A DNA stretch of 64,000 bases from Epiperipatus broadwayi (GCA_028023455.1 JAQFVV010000020.1:8663092-8727091); one strand, 5' to 3'. Counted from the stretch's first letter, positions 33,433 through 46,185 are shown. A program made the numbers and translations. Notes: generated from the sequence alone by a model not told the origin.

Positions 33433-33800
33433 GAGTTGAGATAAACATGAGAGATCTGATAAAATGGGAATTTCCTGAAGATGTGTGGTTTCATGTGGAC
33501 AAAGAATCATCTTCACATGTGTATTAAAGATTGCAATCAGGTCAGACTCTTGATGACATTTCTTAAGAACTTCTTGAATATGGTTTTCAGATAGTTAAAG
33601 CTAACAGCATAATAAGTAATAAAATGAACTATATTGATGTTATTGATACAAGGTGGACCAATTTGAAAAAAAAAAACAAATAATGTTGATGTGGGTCAAG
33701 TAGGCTTTCATAAACAAAATGAGATTCATTCAGTTTTTGTGAAATTAAGAATTAATGAAATTTTTAATTGTTTAAATAAAATTAAGCAAGAAAGACCAAG
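33433..33800 (+). pseudogene. CCDC25: Processed pseudogene of CCDC25 (NFACT-R domain protein)
   Basis: Uninterrupted by introns, this stretch reads [20 protein letters not shown] then SSHVY (about 33451-33527), QSGQTLDDIS (33537-33566), IVKANSI and SNKMNYIDVIDTRWTNLKK (33590-33675), and, after a frameshift in an A run, NVDVGQVGFHKQNEI, RINEIFNCLNKIKQERPS (33688-33800). These are the consecutive conserved blocks of CCDC25, whose NFACT-R domain is conserved across eukaryotes. In-frame stops (after HVY and after DDIS) plus the frameshift make it dead. Loss of all introns and fusion of the conserved blocks suggest a retrocopy made by LINE machinery; a clear poly(A) tail or TSD was not found. The N-terminal strand region is missing or unrecognisable. 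Confidence 0.85.
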
Positions 33801-33840
33801 TTGATTTGAAAAAAATACATTAAGATTAAAAAAATCTATT

Positions 33841-35000
33841 TCAACAGGTTTTTAATGCTTTAAAACAGTAATTGTAATAATAAAATATATTTTATATTTA
33901 TTATTATAAATATTACTTAAAAAATGAAATTGTATTTAAAGTGAAGAAACAGCTCTGAAAATAAGTAAATATCATTTGTATTTACAAACATAATGAGAAA
34001 AATTCCTGTTGAATTGGGAAGAGTATTGAATTTTTGAACTATTCTTATTTTTTGATTATACTTGCCATCTAGGAACAAAAATACAAATTAAATTACAGAT
34101 TCATTACTATTAAATACTACATTGTAATACAATATTGTGAACTACCATAAGAAGTGATAGGAATTGAACACCATCAATGTCTATTTTAGACTAAATACTT
34201 TACTGATAAGCAGTATCAAATAGGCTAGTATATACAGTAAACTATAAAAGGGTTCAATTAGTAGCAGAAAAATATCTAAATAAAATTTTTAAAAAGTTTT
34301 GGGATGTTTAAACACAAAAAATAAACATATTTCCTTCTATCAAAAATTGTTCAATTTCCTAAACAATTTTTTTATTTAGATTTAAAATATTTTACGAATA
34401 ATCCTTTGATGAAACAAATATATATTATTAGAAATATAAACATAATTGCATTTTGTTATTATTGTTATACAATTGTTACTAATTTTCTTCTTTTCTAAGC
34501 CATGCATATGATATAGTAAATATATTGAAAACATGCTAAGTAGTAGTAAAGTTATATATTAAAAAAAGTACCCTTTTTGTGAGTATATTCATTAATTACC
34601 AGATATTATTATTATATTTTCATTTATTTTGTTTTATTTTTATGCATTTTTTTAGTTTTATAATTTTTTTATTTTTGTGTTTGTTTTTTAAATATTTTTT
34701 TATTTAATACATATTTATTCTATTACACCCATTGCATTGTTCAATTAACTATTTTAAATAATTACTAATAGTCTTCCAATAATTTTAAAATATGAATCTT
34801 TGTCTTTGACATGAGAATTGATTGACCTAGCTCTAATTAGCTACTCATGAGGTCATGTCACATTCAGTAATCCTGATAGCAGGTAGAGAATAACAATGTT
34901 ATTCAATTGACTGAGCTGAGATTTTGTTAAATTTATAGTTGGAAATCAATTCTGAAAGCATTAGGTCTGAATATGCCATTTTAAAAGAGTATGATGAAAT
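33841..35000. other. Unannotated AT-rich stretch
   Basis: No feature recognised up to the 3' end of the minus-strand LINE-B. Confidence 0.45.
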
Positions 35001-36222
35001 TAGATGCTGATGAGATGCATTGTGACTTCTCCTTTTTTGGAGTCAGGAATTTCTCACCTACCATGCCCAGAGAAACTTGTTGTCCACTTTACCTCCCTTT
35101 CCATTCCCTGCCCTAAGTTTTTCCCATATTCTTCTCTATTCTGCTCCATCCCATTTCCACAACATAATTTTTGCAAACTCCATGACTTTTATATCTACCC
35201 CTTCTTTCCAAACCCAGATAAAAATCCAAGAACCCACCTCCTACATTTATTTTCCCACAACTTCATTATTTGTGTTCTTTCTACTTGCAATCATTTACAT
35301 TCAGTTAACAGATGCCTAATATTTTCTATGCCTTCCTTACACAACTTGTAGACTAAATCCCCCACATTTTCAAGCCTTAAACAGTAAACTATTTTCCTTG
35401 CTATTATCATAAGTTAACTCACACCCAATATTCTGTTTACTTCTATATATATTTAAACTCTTTCTACTCTCTGTACTACTTCTTTATCTCACCAACTCCC
35501 TATTTTTATTAATGCATGTATTCTTCTATCCCATTTCTATCAACTATTACAATCAACAATTCTCCTAATACAATCATTCCATTTTTTATATAAGTATACT
35601 GAAAAATCCTTTATCCAAATTTTCTGCATACCATACTACCTTTCTTATCCATCTTGTTGCCTGCCCTTTACTTAGAATGCAATTAAATACTACTTTGGCT
35701 ATTCTCTTACTATCCATAAACTGCAATCTACCAAACATTTTTATTTTGCTTTTTGCATCTCTCATAAAAAAACTTGACAATCCTACTTCTCCATGAATTG
35801 CCTTCTTTACTGTCCACACATCTGCATCTAATGCATGTCTTCCTACTTTTTGTACTTTTTATAAGTAATCTAACACTCTTTTACTTACACATAACACATC
35901 ATTACCCTATGTTAACCCTGCTACTGCCATTCCCTTCTATACAATTCTAACTACATCATATTTATTATATAAAAACACTATTAATTTCTTTATCAGTCCC
36001 TTTCTTTTTTTTTGCTTCATTTATCTTTTTTTTCTCCCATTTATCCAAACAATTTCTCTGATTATTTAAGATGATTCACAAATTGTTATACCTATTCACC
36101 ACATTTAACTTTATATCCTCTTATAAAATTTTTTTGTCTTCTCTTTCACCAGTACTAATCATCATTACTTTTGATTTTTCTTCACTAAATTTAATCCCAA
36201 TTTCTTTATCCATCTTGCACAT

Positions 36223-38860
36223 TGTAATGGTCAAATTTCGTATGATTCGTTAATATAGTGCAGAATTCGACCACTACACAGAACAGCAGCACCATTAATT
36301 AATTAATTAATTAATTAATTAATTGCTGAGATATTCTTGACTTCGTTTAAGGAGAAGCCATAATACATCACATCACATCACCAGTAGTACTGAGTTCGAA
36401 CATAGTTTATCGGTTCCACAATACACTCTATGAAACAATACATCTGATGCATGGGGTCATGGAGATGCAAGAGATTCAAGACTTTATTTTCGAGTTAGCC
36501 ATATATATAATATTAATATTAGACATTTATATTTTAACTGATCGAGGAGATATTATATTGAATGGGTGTCAAATAAATAAAAATGTAATGGCAGACGTAT
36601 TGTTTGAAATTATTTATTTAGAATATTTTGTAATAAATCATTTAACTAATAATATTTGGTTATATTTAAAATCTCAGTAGCGGTATTTCTGATACTGTTA
36701 TATTTTACAGAGATATACATTTATTTGGCTGACATAATCCAGCAACCTGAATTCTCGAGCAAGTATTTCAAGAGCATGCCTTTGGGGATTTATATCTTTG
36801 CAATTCAAGAGTCTAAATTAGGATTTATAATAGTAGTGGTGGACATATATTTATTTAATTAAATATGATATTTATAAATTACTATGGACAGACATTTATT
36901 TGAGAGTGAATTATGTAACTAATGCAGAGACGGAGTTATATATTGAATAATAAAATTAATAAGAAGAAACACGTGGTACATCTAGAAAGGCGATATGAGG
37001 ATTGCAGTACATTCAAACTGCGAAGCCGTGGATGAGTTTAAAACAATGGGCTGGCATTTGCCATAGGCCCAAAAAGGTAAGATGTCACATAAGCATAATC
37101 AGGGGCAAGTGGTTCATGCCACGATTACTTCCTGACTGCATGACAGCATCAAGACTTATGGGAACATTTATTATGTCTGCTTGTATAGGATGACTGGGAT
37201 TAAGTAAGTCCTGTAGAATCTGAAATATCCAAGGCTCATAATGGGTCATCATGTCTCCAAAATGTAACACATGTATAATTCACAGAATATTCTGTTAAGA
37301 TTTAATATATTTTATAACTCGGCCCTACATCATCAACATTTAATAAAGAACATTTTTGACTCTCAAAGAAATGCAATTAATGGAATTATTACTTAAAATT
37401 TAATAAAATATAAAAGCAATAGGTAAGTTGGGTGGATATTAATAACTAATATGTCAGCCATTTGCTAAGTAGTAGACCGCTGTATTACAATAAATGAAGC
37501 ACCGAATGTGTGTCAATTTATATGAAATAATAAAGTAATTCATAGAAATAAATATTAATTAGGATTTGCAGGACATGCATCCAATGTTTCAGGCAATCAT
37601 GTATTAATATTTAGAGAATTATGGAGATTTCCGAGCTGACCAGCCAACATGATTATATAAAAGAGATATATTAATAGGTCGGTGTACAAGATGGCAACTG
37701 TGTTGATTAAGATCTATATTTAAATTTTTTGAGATCCGGTCGGAAATCTTATAGGCATGCTATCATAAAGACAGAATGAGGTAAGCTAGATTATTAAAGA
37801 AATTTACATAATTAATAATTAAATTCAGAGTTTACAATTTATAGTTTTACAAGTTATATAGAGAGTGAGCTATAGCATCATTCAATATTTAGAGTACTCT
37901 AGGCCTTGGGTACAGGTACCTGTTTTATACAAAGTTTTCAAAGTCAGTGGTCAGTAGCAAATTGTTCATGAGTTCAAAAGTAGCAGTTCTTTCCAGCATT
38001 TAGGTTATTCATTTATTTCAACAGAAGCAGCAGCTTTCTGATTGTTTGGACAGCAGATCCTCTTGGTTGATTTTGTGGAGGGCACATGTGAAGGTTCGGC
38101 ATATGATTGACCATCTCCAGAGGGAGAATAGTCTGGGCACTTTCTACTTGAACATACTGTGGTAGGTAAATTAATTTAAGATTTCTGGATCCTCTCAACT
38201 AATCGCAAGCAAAGCTAAAGTCTAACTAAAAGTTCTTAGAAATTCAAAATGTCCTCTTTTCTTGATCTTATCTTTTTCACTTTGATTCTATTTTATTTTT
38301 AGCTCCACTCATTTGCCCTGAGGAGAATCAATGCATTTTTATAAAATTAATTAATTCAGAAAGCTGTATTTCTATTAAGTTTATTTTTACCTTTTTACAT
38401 TTTTGGTAATTAAAGCTTTTAGAGAATTTTTCTTTTTAATTAATCTATTATCTCTCACCGACCTTTACTTTCAAATTTCAAATTCAAAAGGGAATATACA
38501 ATTATTTTTACTTTTATTTAAATTACAATTAAATTTCTAAAATTATTATTAAATATGAAATTTAAACACAGCAACAAACTAACAAACTTTACAATTTAAA
38601 ATAAATAGTTAAAGTTATATAAAATTATATAACTAAAAGAGAAATCTAAATTATATCATTTATTTTTATTTATTGCTTTAAATTTGTTATTGAAATGTGT
38701 GTGTGTTTATGGTAAATTTTACATATATTTATACATTTTTAATATTGCCACACACACAATTTGATGCCAAAAAGTTTAAATTTGGGTAGGATAAGGTGGT
38801 GGGTGAGAGACGATAGAAAAAGGTGAAACTTAAGATTCGAATGTGAATCTTACTGTTTCA
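36223..38860. mobile_element. 2.6-kb unclassified insertion in LINE-B (TG...CA, 4-bp duplication)
   Basis: Begins TGTAATGGTCAAATTTCG and ends CTTACTGTTTCA, flanked by ACAT at 36219-36222 and 38861-38864. TG...CA ends with a 4-bp duplication are the signature of LTR-retrotransposon or retrovirus-type integration. I could not see matching LTRs at the two ends, nor pol motifs. Inside: a (TTAA)n run (36295-36325), a LINE-B 3' tail fragment (36328-36384), and less A+T-rich stretches at 36960-37270 and 37880-38200 with short frames of no known family. It may be a non-autonomous LTR-type element or a composite insertion. Confidence 0.5.
36328..36384 (+). repeat. LINE-B 3' tail fragment
   Basis: GAGATATTCTTGAC...GAGAAGCCATAATACATC then (ACATC)n, matching the plus-strand ends at 13690 and 29150. 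Only the last 55 bp are present. Confidence 0.65.
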
Positions 38861-39631
38861 ACATGTCCTTAACATAACTTCCATATCTTCCCTTTTTTCT
38901 GTGCACAAAAAGACATCATTCACAAATAAAAGACCCTATAATGTATATATTCCCTTGCCACTTATTAATGGTATCTCTACCCCTCTTCCTAATCTTTTTA
39001 TTGCTCTCTCAATTTCTCTCAAATACAACATAAACAAAATAGATGATATAGGGCTTCCTTGCCTTAGTCCTACCCCATTTTTAACTTTAACTAATTCTAT
39101 ATTCCCTAATTGATACATTATTTTCATATAATCTCTTAATAAGATTCTGTAAAGCTCCATCCATTCCCAAATTTACTTAACTTATCCATAACCTATTTCT
39201 ATCTACTCTATCATATGCCTTCTCTATGTCTATAAAAATTATATATAACTGTCTACCTGTATTTCTACTCATATCTATAAGTTAACTATCACCTACAACC
39301 TACACTATTTCCTTATATGTCTATTTGATCAAAAACTTTATATGACACTGACATTATCATGGTCTATAATTTTTTAATTTTTTATGATCCTTACCATTTC
39401 CTTTAAATAATAGTCTTAATCTTGTATTACTCCAACTATCCAGAAAATCACTCTTCTGTGGTGTCTTATTAAAACATGATCATTGGTTTAATTTTCCCAT
39501 ATGTCCTAAGTTCATTACCATCTCTGCTCCCTCCCATCTAAAGCTCTTGCCTTTCCACTTTTCAATTTCTGCCCTGCTCATTAAGTTCATTTTTTGTAAA
39601 ACTAATATTTCCATTATTATATGCTTTTATA

Positions 39632-39859
39632 CATGGATAAGCATTTATTTTATAACGTCTTGCGTGCGATTATAATTACGATAGAATGACAGCCTGTTAA
39701 GCTAATTGCGCAGACGCTGTGAGAATGTTATTAATAAATGAATTCCTTTTTACTCTTACACAAATACTATATCATGTGGTTGTTCGAAGGTATTCATTTA
39801 TTAATAACATTCTCACAGCGTCTGCGCAATTAGCTTAACAGGCTGTCATTCTATCGTAA
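39632..39859. mobile_element. Young hairpin element: perfect 72-bp arms, 15-bp TSD
   Basis: Arms 39672-39743 and 39792-39863 are exact reverse complements over 72 bp by reading, with a 48-bp loop. They are much less A+T-rich than the surroundings (for example AATTGCGCAGACGCTGTGAG). The unit ACATGGATAAGC...(left) to CTATCGTA (right) is flanked by ATTATATGCTTTTAT at 39617-39631 and 39860-39874. Removing the element and one duplicate restores the LINE-B sequence. No coding capacity. Confidence 0.85.
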
Positions 39860-40323
39860 TTATATGCTTTTATGTTTTTTATCACTGTCCTTCACATCTA
39901 GCATCTTTTCTATATGCATTACATATTACTTATTTAACATTATCTTTAATTCTTCTCTAGAGTTACTCTCTATTCCCTCTTCATCTAGAAATACTATTTC
40001 TCTCTTTCCTATATTCCTCATTCTTGTAATGTATTTCCAAAGTTTTTACTTCCATCTCTTCCACTTTTATTTATATCCTTCAATAATTTACTATTTAACT
40101 TCATTCTTTCTATATAATTATCTATTTTGGTCAACTTTTTTTTAAATACTTTTCCCACTTAACACTAACATCTTTTTCACTTTCCTTGTTCTTAATAGCA
40201 CACTTATATTCTCTGCATGCTTTTTTCTCTCTTTTACACTTTTACTAACTCTCAGTTTTCTATTACTTTTATTCTTCTGGATATTTTCACTTAAAATCCT
40301 AATTGCCACTTTTTCAAAATTCC

Positions 40324-40500
40324 TATCTAGTGCTTAGTCATCCAACATTCCCAGACTAGTGTCTAGCTTGTGACTTTCATCAGTGAGGAGCCTTGGATCT
40401 GAGATCACTGTTCCCAGATCTTAGGATCTAATGCAACCCTCCAGCATCCAACTTTACCTATTAGTTTAATTATAAAACTATGAATCCAGGTTGAATATTT
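40324..40500 (-). mobile_element. Family R copy 6 (partial, minus orientation)
   Basis: From CCTATCTAGTGCTTAGTCATCC through the hammerhead (40340-40400) and CTTAGGATCTAATGCAACCC to AACTATGAATCC. On the minus strand the hammerhead keeps ATCCAA/TTGGAT, CTCA/TGGG, CTGATGA and GTC, with GAAA changed to GACA. Abuts the truncated 5' end of the minus-strand LINE-B. Confidence 0.8.
40340..40400 (-). ncRNA. Hammerhead ribozyme-like motif (family R copy 6)
   Basis: Stem I: outer ATCCAA with TTGGAT, internal loop GGCT/ATG, inner CCTCA with TGGGA (4 of 5 pairs). Core: CTGATGA. Stem II region: AAGTCACAAGCTA. Then GACA in place of the conserved GAAA, a CTAG stem III region and GTC. The GAAA change should abolish or strongly reduce cleavage. 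Confidence 0.6.
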
Positions 40501-43500
40501 TTTCATTTTATGTTAAATTTTTAGAAATATTTTTTAAAAAAAAAAGATTTGGTTCTTATTTAAAAAAAAATACTACAAATCTTACAGATATTAGAGTTTA
40601 TGTTGCCAATTCATAAAAAATAAGGAAAATGTTAGAATCAAAAATTTTTTGAATTATTTAAATATAGTATTAATTAGCAATTTTTTTTATTTTATTTGTT
40701 ATTGATATACAACTTTATCCTACTTAGCAAAGGCAATTGGTGCCCCAAACTCTTCATTAAGCAAGAATATCGCATGGTTGTCTATGACAAAAAATTTGGC
40801 TTGTTCCTACAGCTAAAAATTTCATTATAAGCTGTTAACAATCAACATAATCTTGTGCACATAGTAATTTTTAAAAACCCTTAATTTTCATTGTATGCTT
40901 GTATATGCACTTCTGATATGCATATATGTATGACAGTGAAACATATCTATATAAAAAAAAAATAGCTTAAGGCTGTTCTTTCTGGTGATCTATTCATCTT
41001 CTCAAAATGAAATAAAAGATCAAAGATTTCATTGAAATTGTTTCGGATAAAAAAAAGGTTAAATTAATAATGGAAATCTTACATTTTTAAAGTATAACAG
41101 TTTGGAGATTATATTTTAAATCATATTTCAAATACTTTTTATTATCCTTCAACTTGTTATGATGTCTGTTTTGTTTGTTTTGCAATTTTTATTTTTTTAA
41201 AAGAAATACCTAAGTGCATTTCTTTTCTTTACTTTTTGCATTACATTGCTTAATGAATTCAATAATAAATATAAATAATCAGTAAGAAATTAGTTAGTGT
41301 TGCTAAGTAAAAATAATACAAAAAATAATCAGTAAGAAATTGTTATGCATGAATGTATTTGATCTCCCCAAAAATATTCCAAAACAAAAAATGTAATCTA
41401 TAATCAGGTAAATTATGATGATGTATTTAAAAAGTAATTTCAAAAATCACTTTTTAAAATGTAAAACTTAAAAGTGCTTGCATTTTTAGAATGTGTAAGT
41501 ATGCCATTGTTAATTTAGCCCCCCCACCTTCATCATCAAATAACATTAAGGAAGACTTTGGGTTTTTACTGCCATTTAAGAACTATACCGTTGTTTAATT
41601 GTTATTCTGATAGTAAATTTTTTTTAAAAAATCACTGCTAAAAAAAAGATTAGTTCTTTATTTTGAAATTAATAAAAAAAATATGGTACTTAGTATAATC
41701 TCATAACCAGAAGCTTACCAGGGCTTTGCTTTTAATTACCACTTTTCAAGGGTGTTGAAGTATTTATGTTTTTTTCTCAAAATTATTTTACCAAACATGT
41801 GTTACTTGTTAAGTTTTAAAATATCAAGACCATTATAAATGCCTGTTATATTAAAAAAAATATTAGTAAATCTCATATAAATTCCATTCACAAGATTTAA
41901 TTAATTATTTTTAGTATAGATTATAACATAGAAATGTTAATATGTTGCTAATATTATCAGGATTTTTTTTTACATTTAGCATATGATTGTCAGTGAGTGT
42001 GTTTGTTATTAATTTTTTTGTAATATTTTGCCATAATGATTAAAATTTTGGATCTTCCATGGTCAAAAGAACATACACCAGGGATTGTAATGGATTCATA
42101 TTTAGTGGAATTTATGTGTCAGTGTCTGCATAAAGATACATTTATGGTAATGTTGCAGGTTATTAGAGATTTCTGTCCATTGATATGAAACTGACATTTG
42201 TTACTTTGTTTCCCCATGTTTTTTAATTTTGTTTACTGCACTTTAAATTATATTAAATTTTTTTAATTACAATCAATTCTCATATTTTGGTGTAATTTCT
42301 TCTATTTTTACAGTAATATTAAAAAAGTAAATAAAATGAAATATTAAATAGGTCAGCTTCCAGACAGCCATATTGGAGGCCCCTGAAAATGAATAATTAA
42401 AAATGATCATGGCAAGTTTCTGATTATGGGATTATAAAGTTCCAAAAATATTTGTTAACTTTACTGTTTCTTTATAATAAATTGTGCTTATTACTTTTGA
42501 ATTTATTTTTTTACAATTGTTTTTATAGTTTTGCAATTCAATTTTTTAGACAAAAATATTTATTGACATTTAATTTTTATGGATTAATTTCATTATTGCC
42601 TTTTCCCTACAACACAATCTACAACTGTACCTTTATTTATATTTCTATAATTTTTGATTGCATAATTTATAAAACAAGAAATTATATTATTGTGTGCTTT
42701 AATAGTGAATAAATATTACATACATAAAAGATTTTAAATTTCATTTTATATATTTTTAGTTGAATTTCATTATTAAATTGCTTTGGACAACTGTTGCAAT
42801 TATGTTTGCAAAAAGGAAACATTTGAAGAGAAAAATGTTTTGGCTTAATGTGAACTTTTATTTAACACTTCCAATCTATTTTAAGTTTTAAAAATTATCT
42901 CTGTTGACAAGTAAAAAAAAAAATCTAATAAACGCTAAACTGTGTTTAGAAGAGTTTTTGCAGCTCAAAGTTGATTTTATAATGTAAAGTAAAAATTCAA
43001 ATGAAAAAAAAGTTTTTATAATTTGGTTTACAGTTCTGCTGTTTTAAATTTAGATAATTTAAGTAAATAAAACCTTTATCTTGCTTTGATTTACTTCCTT
43101 GGCTAATTGATACGTTTACATGTTTTCTATTTGTGTGTGTGTGTGTGTGTAAAAATACTGAGAAATCTTGCAGTTGATGATAACATGTTTCAGAGTTCAT
43201 TAATTCCCATTCTCCTTTTTTTTCCCTGCTTCGGAAAGTTATTATAATAAATAAACTCAGAATATTTGTTTTTATGTAAATTTAAGATACATTTTATTGA
43301 CTAAAAATAGAAATTAGTTTTTTTAAAAAATAATTTTGTTTGTTTTCATACGAAGAAAGACACGTAGTTTGCAGAATACTACACTGTCTTTATTCAAGGA
43401 AAGTTTAACAGCCAAAATAATGGTTTCAAAAGTAAAGAAAATTTATTTCTAAGTTTTTGATCTCTTAGTAAAAAAATATATTACATAAAGCTTTCTAAAT

Positions 43501-43600
43501 TATACTGATCTGTTATATATTTAAAATAATAGCTATCACTACTAATATTTTTGCTTTAAATACAGCAAACAGAATTTTTATATTTAGCATATATATATGA
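40501..43600. other. Unannotated AT-rich stretch (3.1 kb)
   Basis: No gene, repeat family or RNA recognised. Frames such as 42452-42712 are AT-biased and hydrophobic without motifs; a (GT)n run lies near 43134-43150. Confidence 0.45.
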
Positions 43601-43603
43601 CTC

Positions 43604-43870
43604 CAATCATCATTATAGTTTTCACTTATTAATACTCTACAAAATGACGATCTCTCCAAGTTTAATCTAGTTTTTCTTAACCATGGCTTTTCTTCTTCAC
43701 ATCACTCCAACAGACTTCCTTATCACATTCATTAATATCACCTATGGGTTTTTTCTAAATCATCTAAAATCTCTTTTAATCTAGTTTAAAGCTTCAATTG
43801 TTCATCTACTGCCATCTTTTCTAGTCATACTTCCAGTTCCAACATCATTTTAATTTTTTAATTATTTCAT
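43604..43870 (-). mobile_element. LINE-A (RTE) 3' fragment, old
   Basis: Plus-strand text CATCATTATAGTTTTCAC...ATCTCTCCAAGTTTAATC and TTTCTTCTTCACATCACTCC matches the 3' end of the intact copy at 53165-53400 with many substitutions. 5' truncated. Confidence 0.8.
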
Positions 43871-43963
43871 TAATATAAATGAGGTCCGTTTGACCTCTTA
43901 TCCATGTATTTTGCTCTTAATCTTGCAATGTCTGAATAAAAATTATATATATGGCATTGTAAA

Positions 43964-44172
43964 CAGAGGCAAAACTTTTCATACTGTAGCACTACCCAGT
44001 GCAAGTCAGAGTAGTCAATGGATGCAAGAAGATTTGTGCACAAAATCCCTATCTAGTGCCTACTCATCCAATATCCGCAGATTATTTTCTAACTTGTCAC
44101 TTTCATCAGTGAGAAGCCTTGAATCTGAGGGTGTAGCAAATAGTGACCATATGTTGTTTAGTAGTTTAAAGT
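43964..44172. mobile_element. Family R copy 7 (partial, with hammerhead core)
   Basis: Left end CAGAGGCAAAACTTTTC, minus orientation through the hammerhead at 44065-44126. It ends with an inverted GACCATATGTTGTTTAGTAG piece. ATTGTAAA flanks it on both sides (43956-43963 and 44173-44180). On the minus strand the hammerhead has CTGATGA and GAAA intact, but ATC in place of GTC and weakened stem I. Confidence 0.75.
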
Positions 44173-44180
44173 ATTGTAAA

Positions 44181-44580
44181 TAAAATCTTTATGTTTGTGT
44201 ATATAATAGATAGGAAGTAAATAAATAAAACTCTAAATAAAGTTATTCTGTAGAAAATTAGTAATGTACCTATGTTGATACACAAAAGTAAGATAATAAG
44301 TAAATTATGCATATTGAGACTAATTAAATAGATCAGAAAAATCATGCAAACTAAAAATAATTGTGCAGAGCAATAAAACTGCAGAATATCCATGTGTGAG
44401 TTCAGTAGTAGCGGAGCTGTTTTAGTGCACACTGAGGTGAAGCCATATCAGTAGATTTTGGTAGATTAGAGAATGCAAGAAGATTTTTTAATTTGTTGAG
44501 TTTGAACTTTGAACTACCAGTAAACAAGTCAATTGTTATACTGATATATATATATAAACATTAAAAGCATAAAGCTAAAC
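44181..44580. other. Unannotated AT-rich stretch
   Basis: No feature recognised. Confidence 0.45.
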
Positions 44581-44586
44581 TAGTCA

Positions 44587-44828
44587 ATCAAAATTACCCC
44601 AAATTCACATCTTAAACAGACTGGCCAAGAAGTAAACTCTAAAACACTACCAATGGTTTCACTGGTACAAGCAGATTTCTCAAATGTAAAGCACTACAAA
44701 ATAATGTTATTATTTTGTAGTTCTTTACACTTGAGAAGTCTGCTCATAGTAAACCACTGGTTGTATTTTAGAGTTTATTTTCTTGGCTAATCTGGTTGAG
44801 TTGTGAATTTGGTATAATTTTGGTTATA
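44587..44828. repeat. Palindromic MITE-like element, about 240 bp
   Basis: Arms of about 115 bp, imperfect (for example AAGAAGTAAACTCTAAAACA against TTTTAGAGTTTATTTTCTTG), around a central TAATGTTATTATTTTG. Ends read AAAATTACCCCAAATTCAC and GTGAATTTGGTATAATTTT. No coding capacity; family unassigned. Confidence 0.8.
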
Positions 44829-45119
44829 TATATATAGTGTCTACAAACTTTTGCTGTTTAGTTTTCTTTTGGAATCGTGTTTATTTCTAAGAACATTTTA
44901 GATGGCTATACAGCTTGTAAATGTCAATACTGCCCCTAAATATATAAGAATGGCACAGTTCAACAATTCATTAAGTCTGTATATGGCAGGGATTGTATTC
45001 AAAAATTAACATAGAAAATTATCATGGCACTGCACAATAGATCCATAACCAAGTTTGATGTTAACAGCACAGAGGGATGTCAGTTTTATATTATTTATAC
45101 AGAGAGATCCATGTTTATT
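44829..45119. other. Unannotated AT-rich stretch
   Basis: No feature recognised. Confidence 0.4.
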
Positions 45120-45500
45120 AATAAATATAATAGATAATAAAGTGAAAGTTGTGACACCAATGAGGATAGTAGTGAAATTTTATTGCAGATTGCAAAGTGA
45201 CTGAGAATATTCCATGTGAAGAATTGCTTGAGAAACTAAAACAGAAATATCTCATTGTAACTCCCAACATACATCTCCATATTTTTGATGAATGATCAGA
45301 AGTCACTATATTGCCCTTTCATTAAGCATTCAAGACCCAGATTCATATGTAAGAATTAGTAAGACACAGATATTAAAAATCGTTCTTTTCAGTTATAGAG
45401 GAATATTTTTTAAACAAATTAAATTATTTCTACTAAAAATAATCCTGCCAATTTTGATTCTGTGATTAATGCCCTCCATTATGTTCCCATCTGATGAAGA
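45120..45500 (-). mobile_element. LINE-A (RTE) internal fragment, old
   Basis: Complement of the RT-thumb to C-terminal region: plus-strand ACTCCCAACATACATCTCCAT, CAAGACCCAGATTCATATGTAAG and GATTAATGCCCTCCATTATG match 53480-53715 of the intact copy. Heavily mutated; neither terminus is present. Confidence 0.8.
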
Positions 45501-46171
45501 TATTTATAGCTAATAATTTATTAACATTATATTTATTATCTATCTCTATATTATTTGTAAAGCATTTTATATATAAATGACTCTATTAAAAAAGCAAATG
45601 TAATTTTTGAAATTATTATAGAGATAAAACAGTTCTTTAAATATTTCAGATAAAGATATCTCCAACATTTTTTATAGAAGAGCAATGAAAATAGCAGCCT
45701 GACAAATATGAGAGTTTGCGGTGTTTGCATAGTTTTCCATTCTTGTTTCACTCTCTAGATGCATAATATCTAACCAATTCTATATGATAAGCTGCATTGG
45801 TTATAGATAGGTACTTAAAAAATCCTAAACTTGATTAGAACTTAAAGGATATTTCCAAATTTTAACTAGTCAGGATTCAAGTACAGGTGACAGGAGTTGA
45901 TGTTGTTGTACTATCATATATAACATGGCACCCTGATTATATATATATTCATTATCATTACACATCTTAGCTCCTAACTTCCTAAAGAAAAACCCAAATT
46001 TTCTAGGAGTTAAAATAAATGAAATTTGTAATATAAACTGAGGACGCAATACAGACAATTCTAACATCAATAACAATTAATAATCTCAATCTGTTGTCAA
46101 GGCAACCTCCTTTTAACAATAAAGGTGGAACCACACATTTATTTATTGTCCAATATTTTTATACAGAGACT
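45501..46171. other. Unannotated AT-rich stretch
   Basis: No feature recognised. Confidence 0.4.
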
Positions 46172-46185
46172 AAAGATTGCAACTT

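Larger units (their letters stand above)
35004..40323 (-). mobile_element. LINE-B, minus-strand copy, split by two insertions
   Basis: Two blocks, 35004-36222 (3' end through the RT thumb) and 38865-40323 (RT core, then upstream connector), are in register: the left block ends in CTTGCACAT and the right one resumes ACATGTCC within the same codon region. The second block contains the hairpin element at 39632-39859. Complementary-strand blocks include VWTVKKAIHGEVGLSSFFMR (the end of the thumb) and KNGVGLRQGSPISSILFMLY (RT motif B). Many frameshifts. Confidence 0.88.

Noticed and set aside
36223-38860. Firm LTR retrotransposon call
   Set aside because: Ends and duplication fit, but no repeated LTRs or pol motifs were seen; kept as unclassified.
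45484-45500. Hammerhead core (CTGATGAAGATAT)
   Set aside because: Only CTGATGA is present; no GAAA at the right distance and no stem. It lies where a LINE-A fragment ends.
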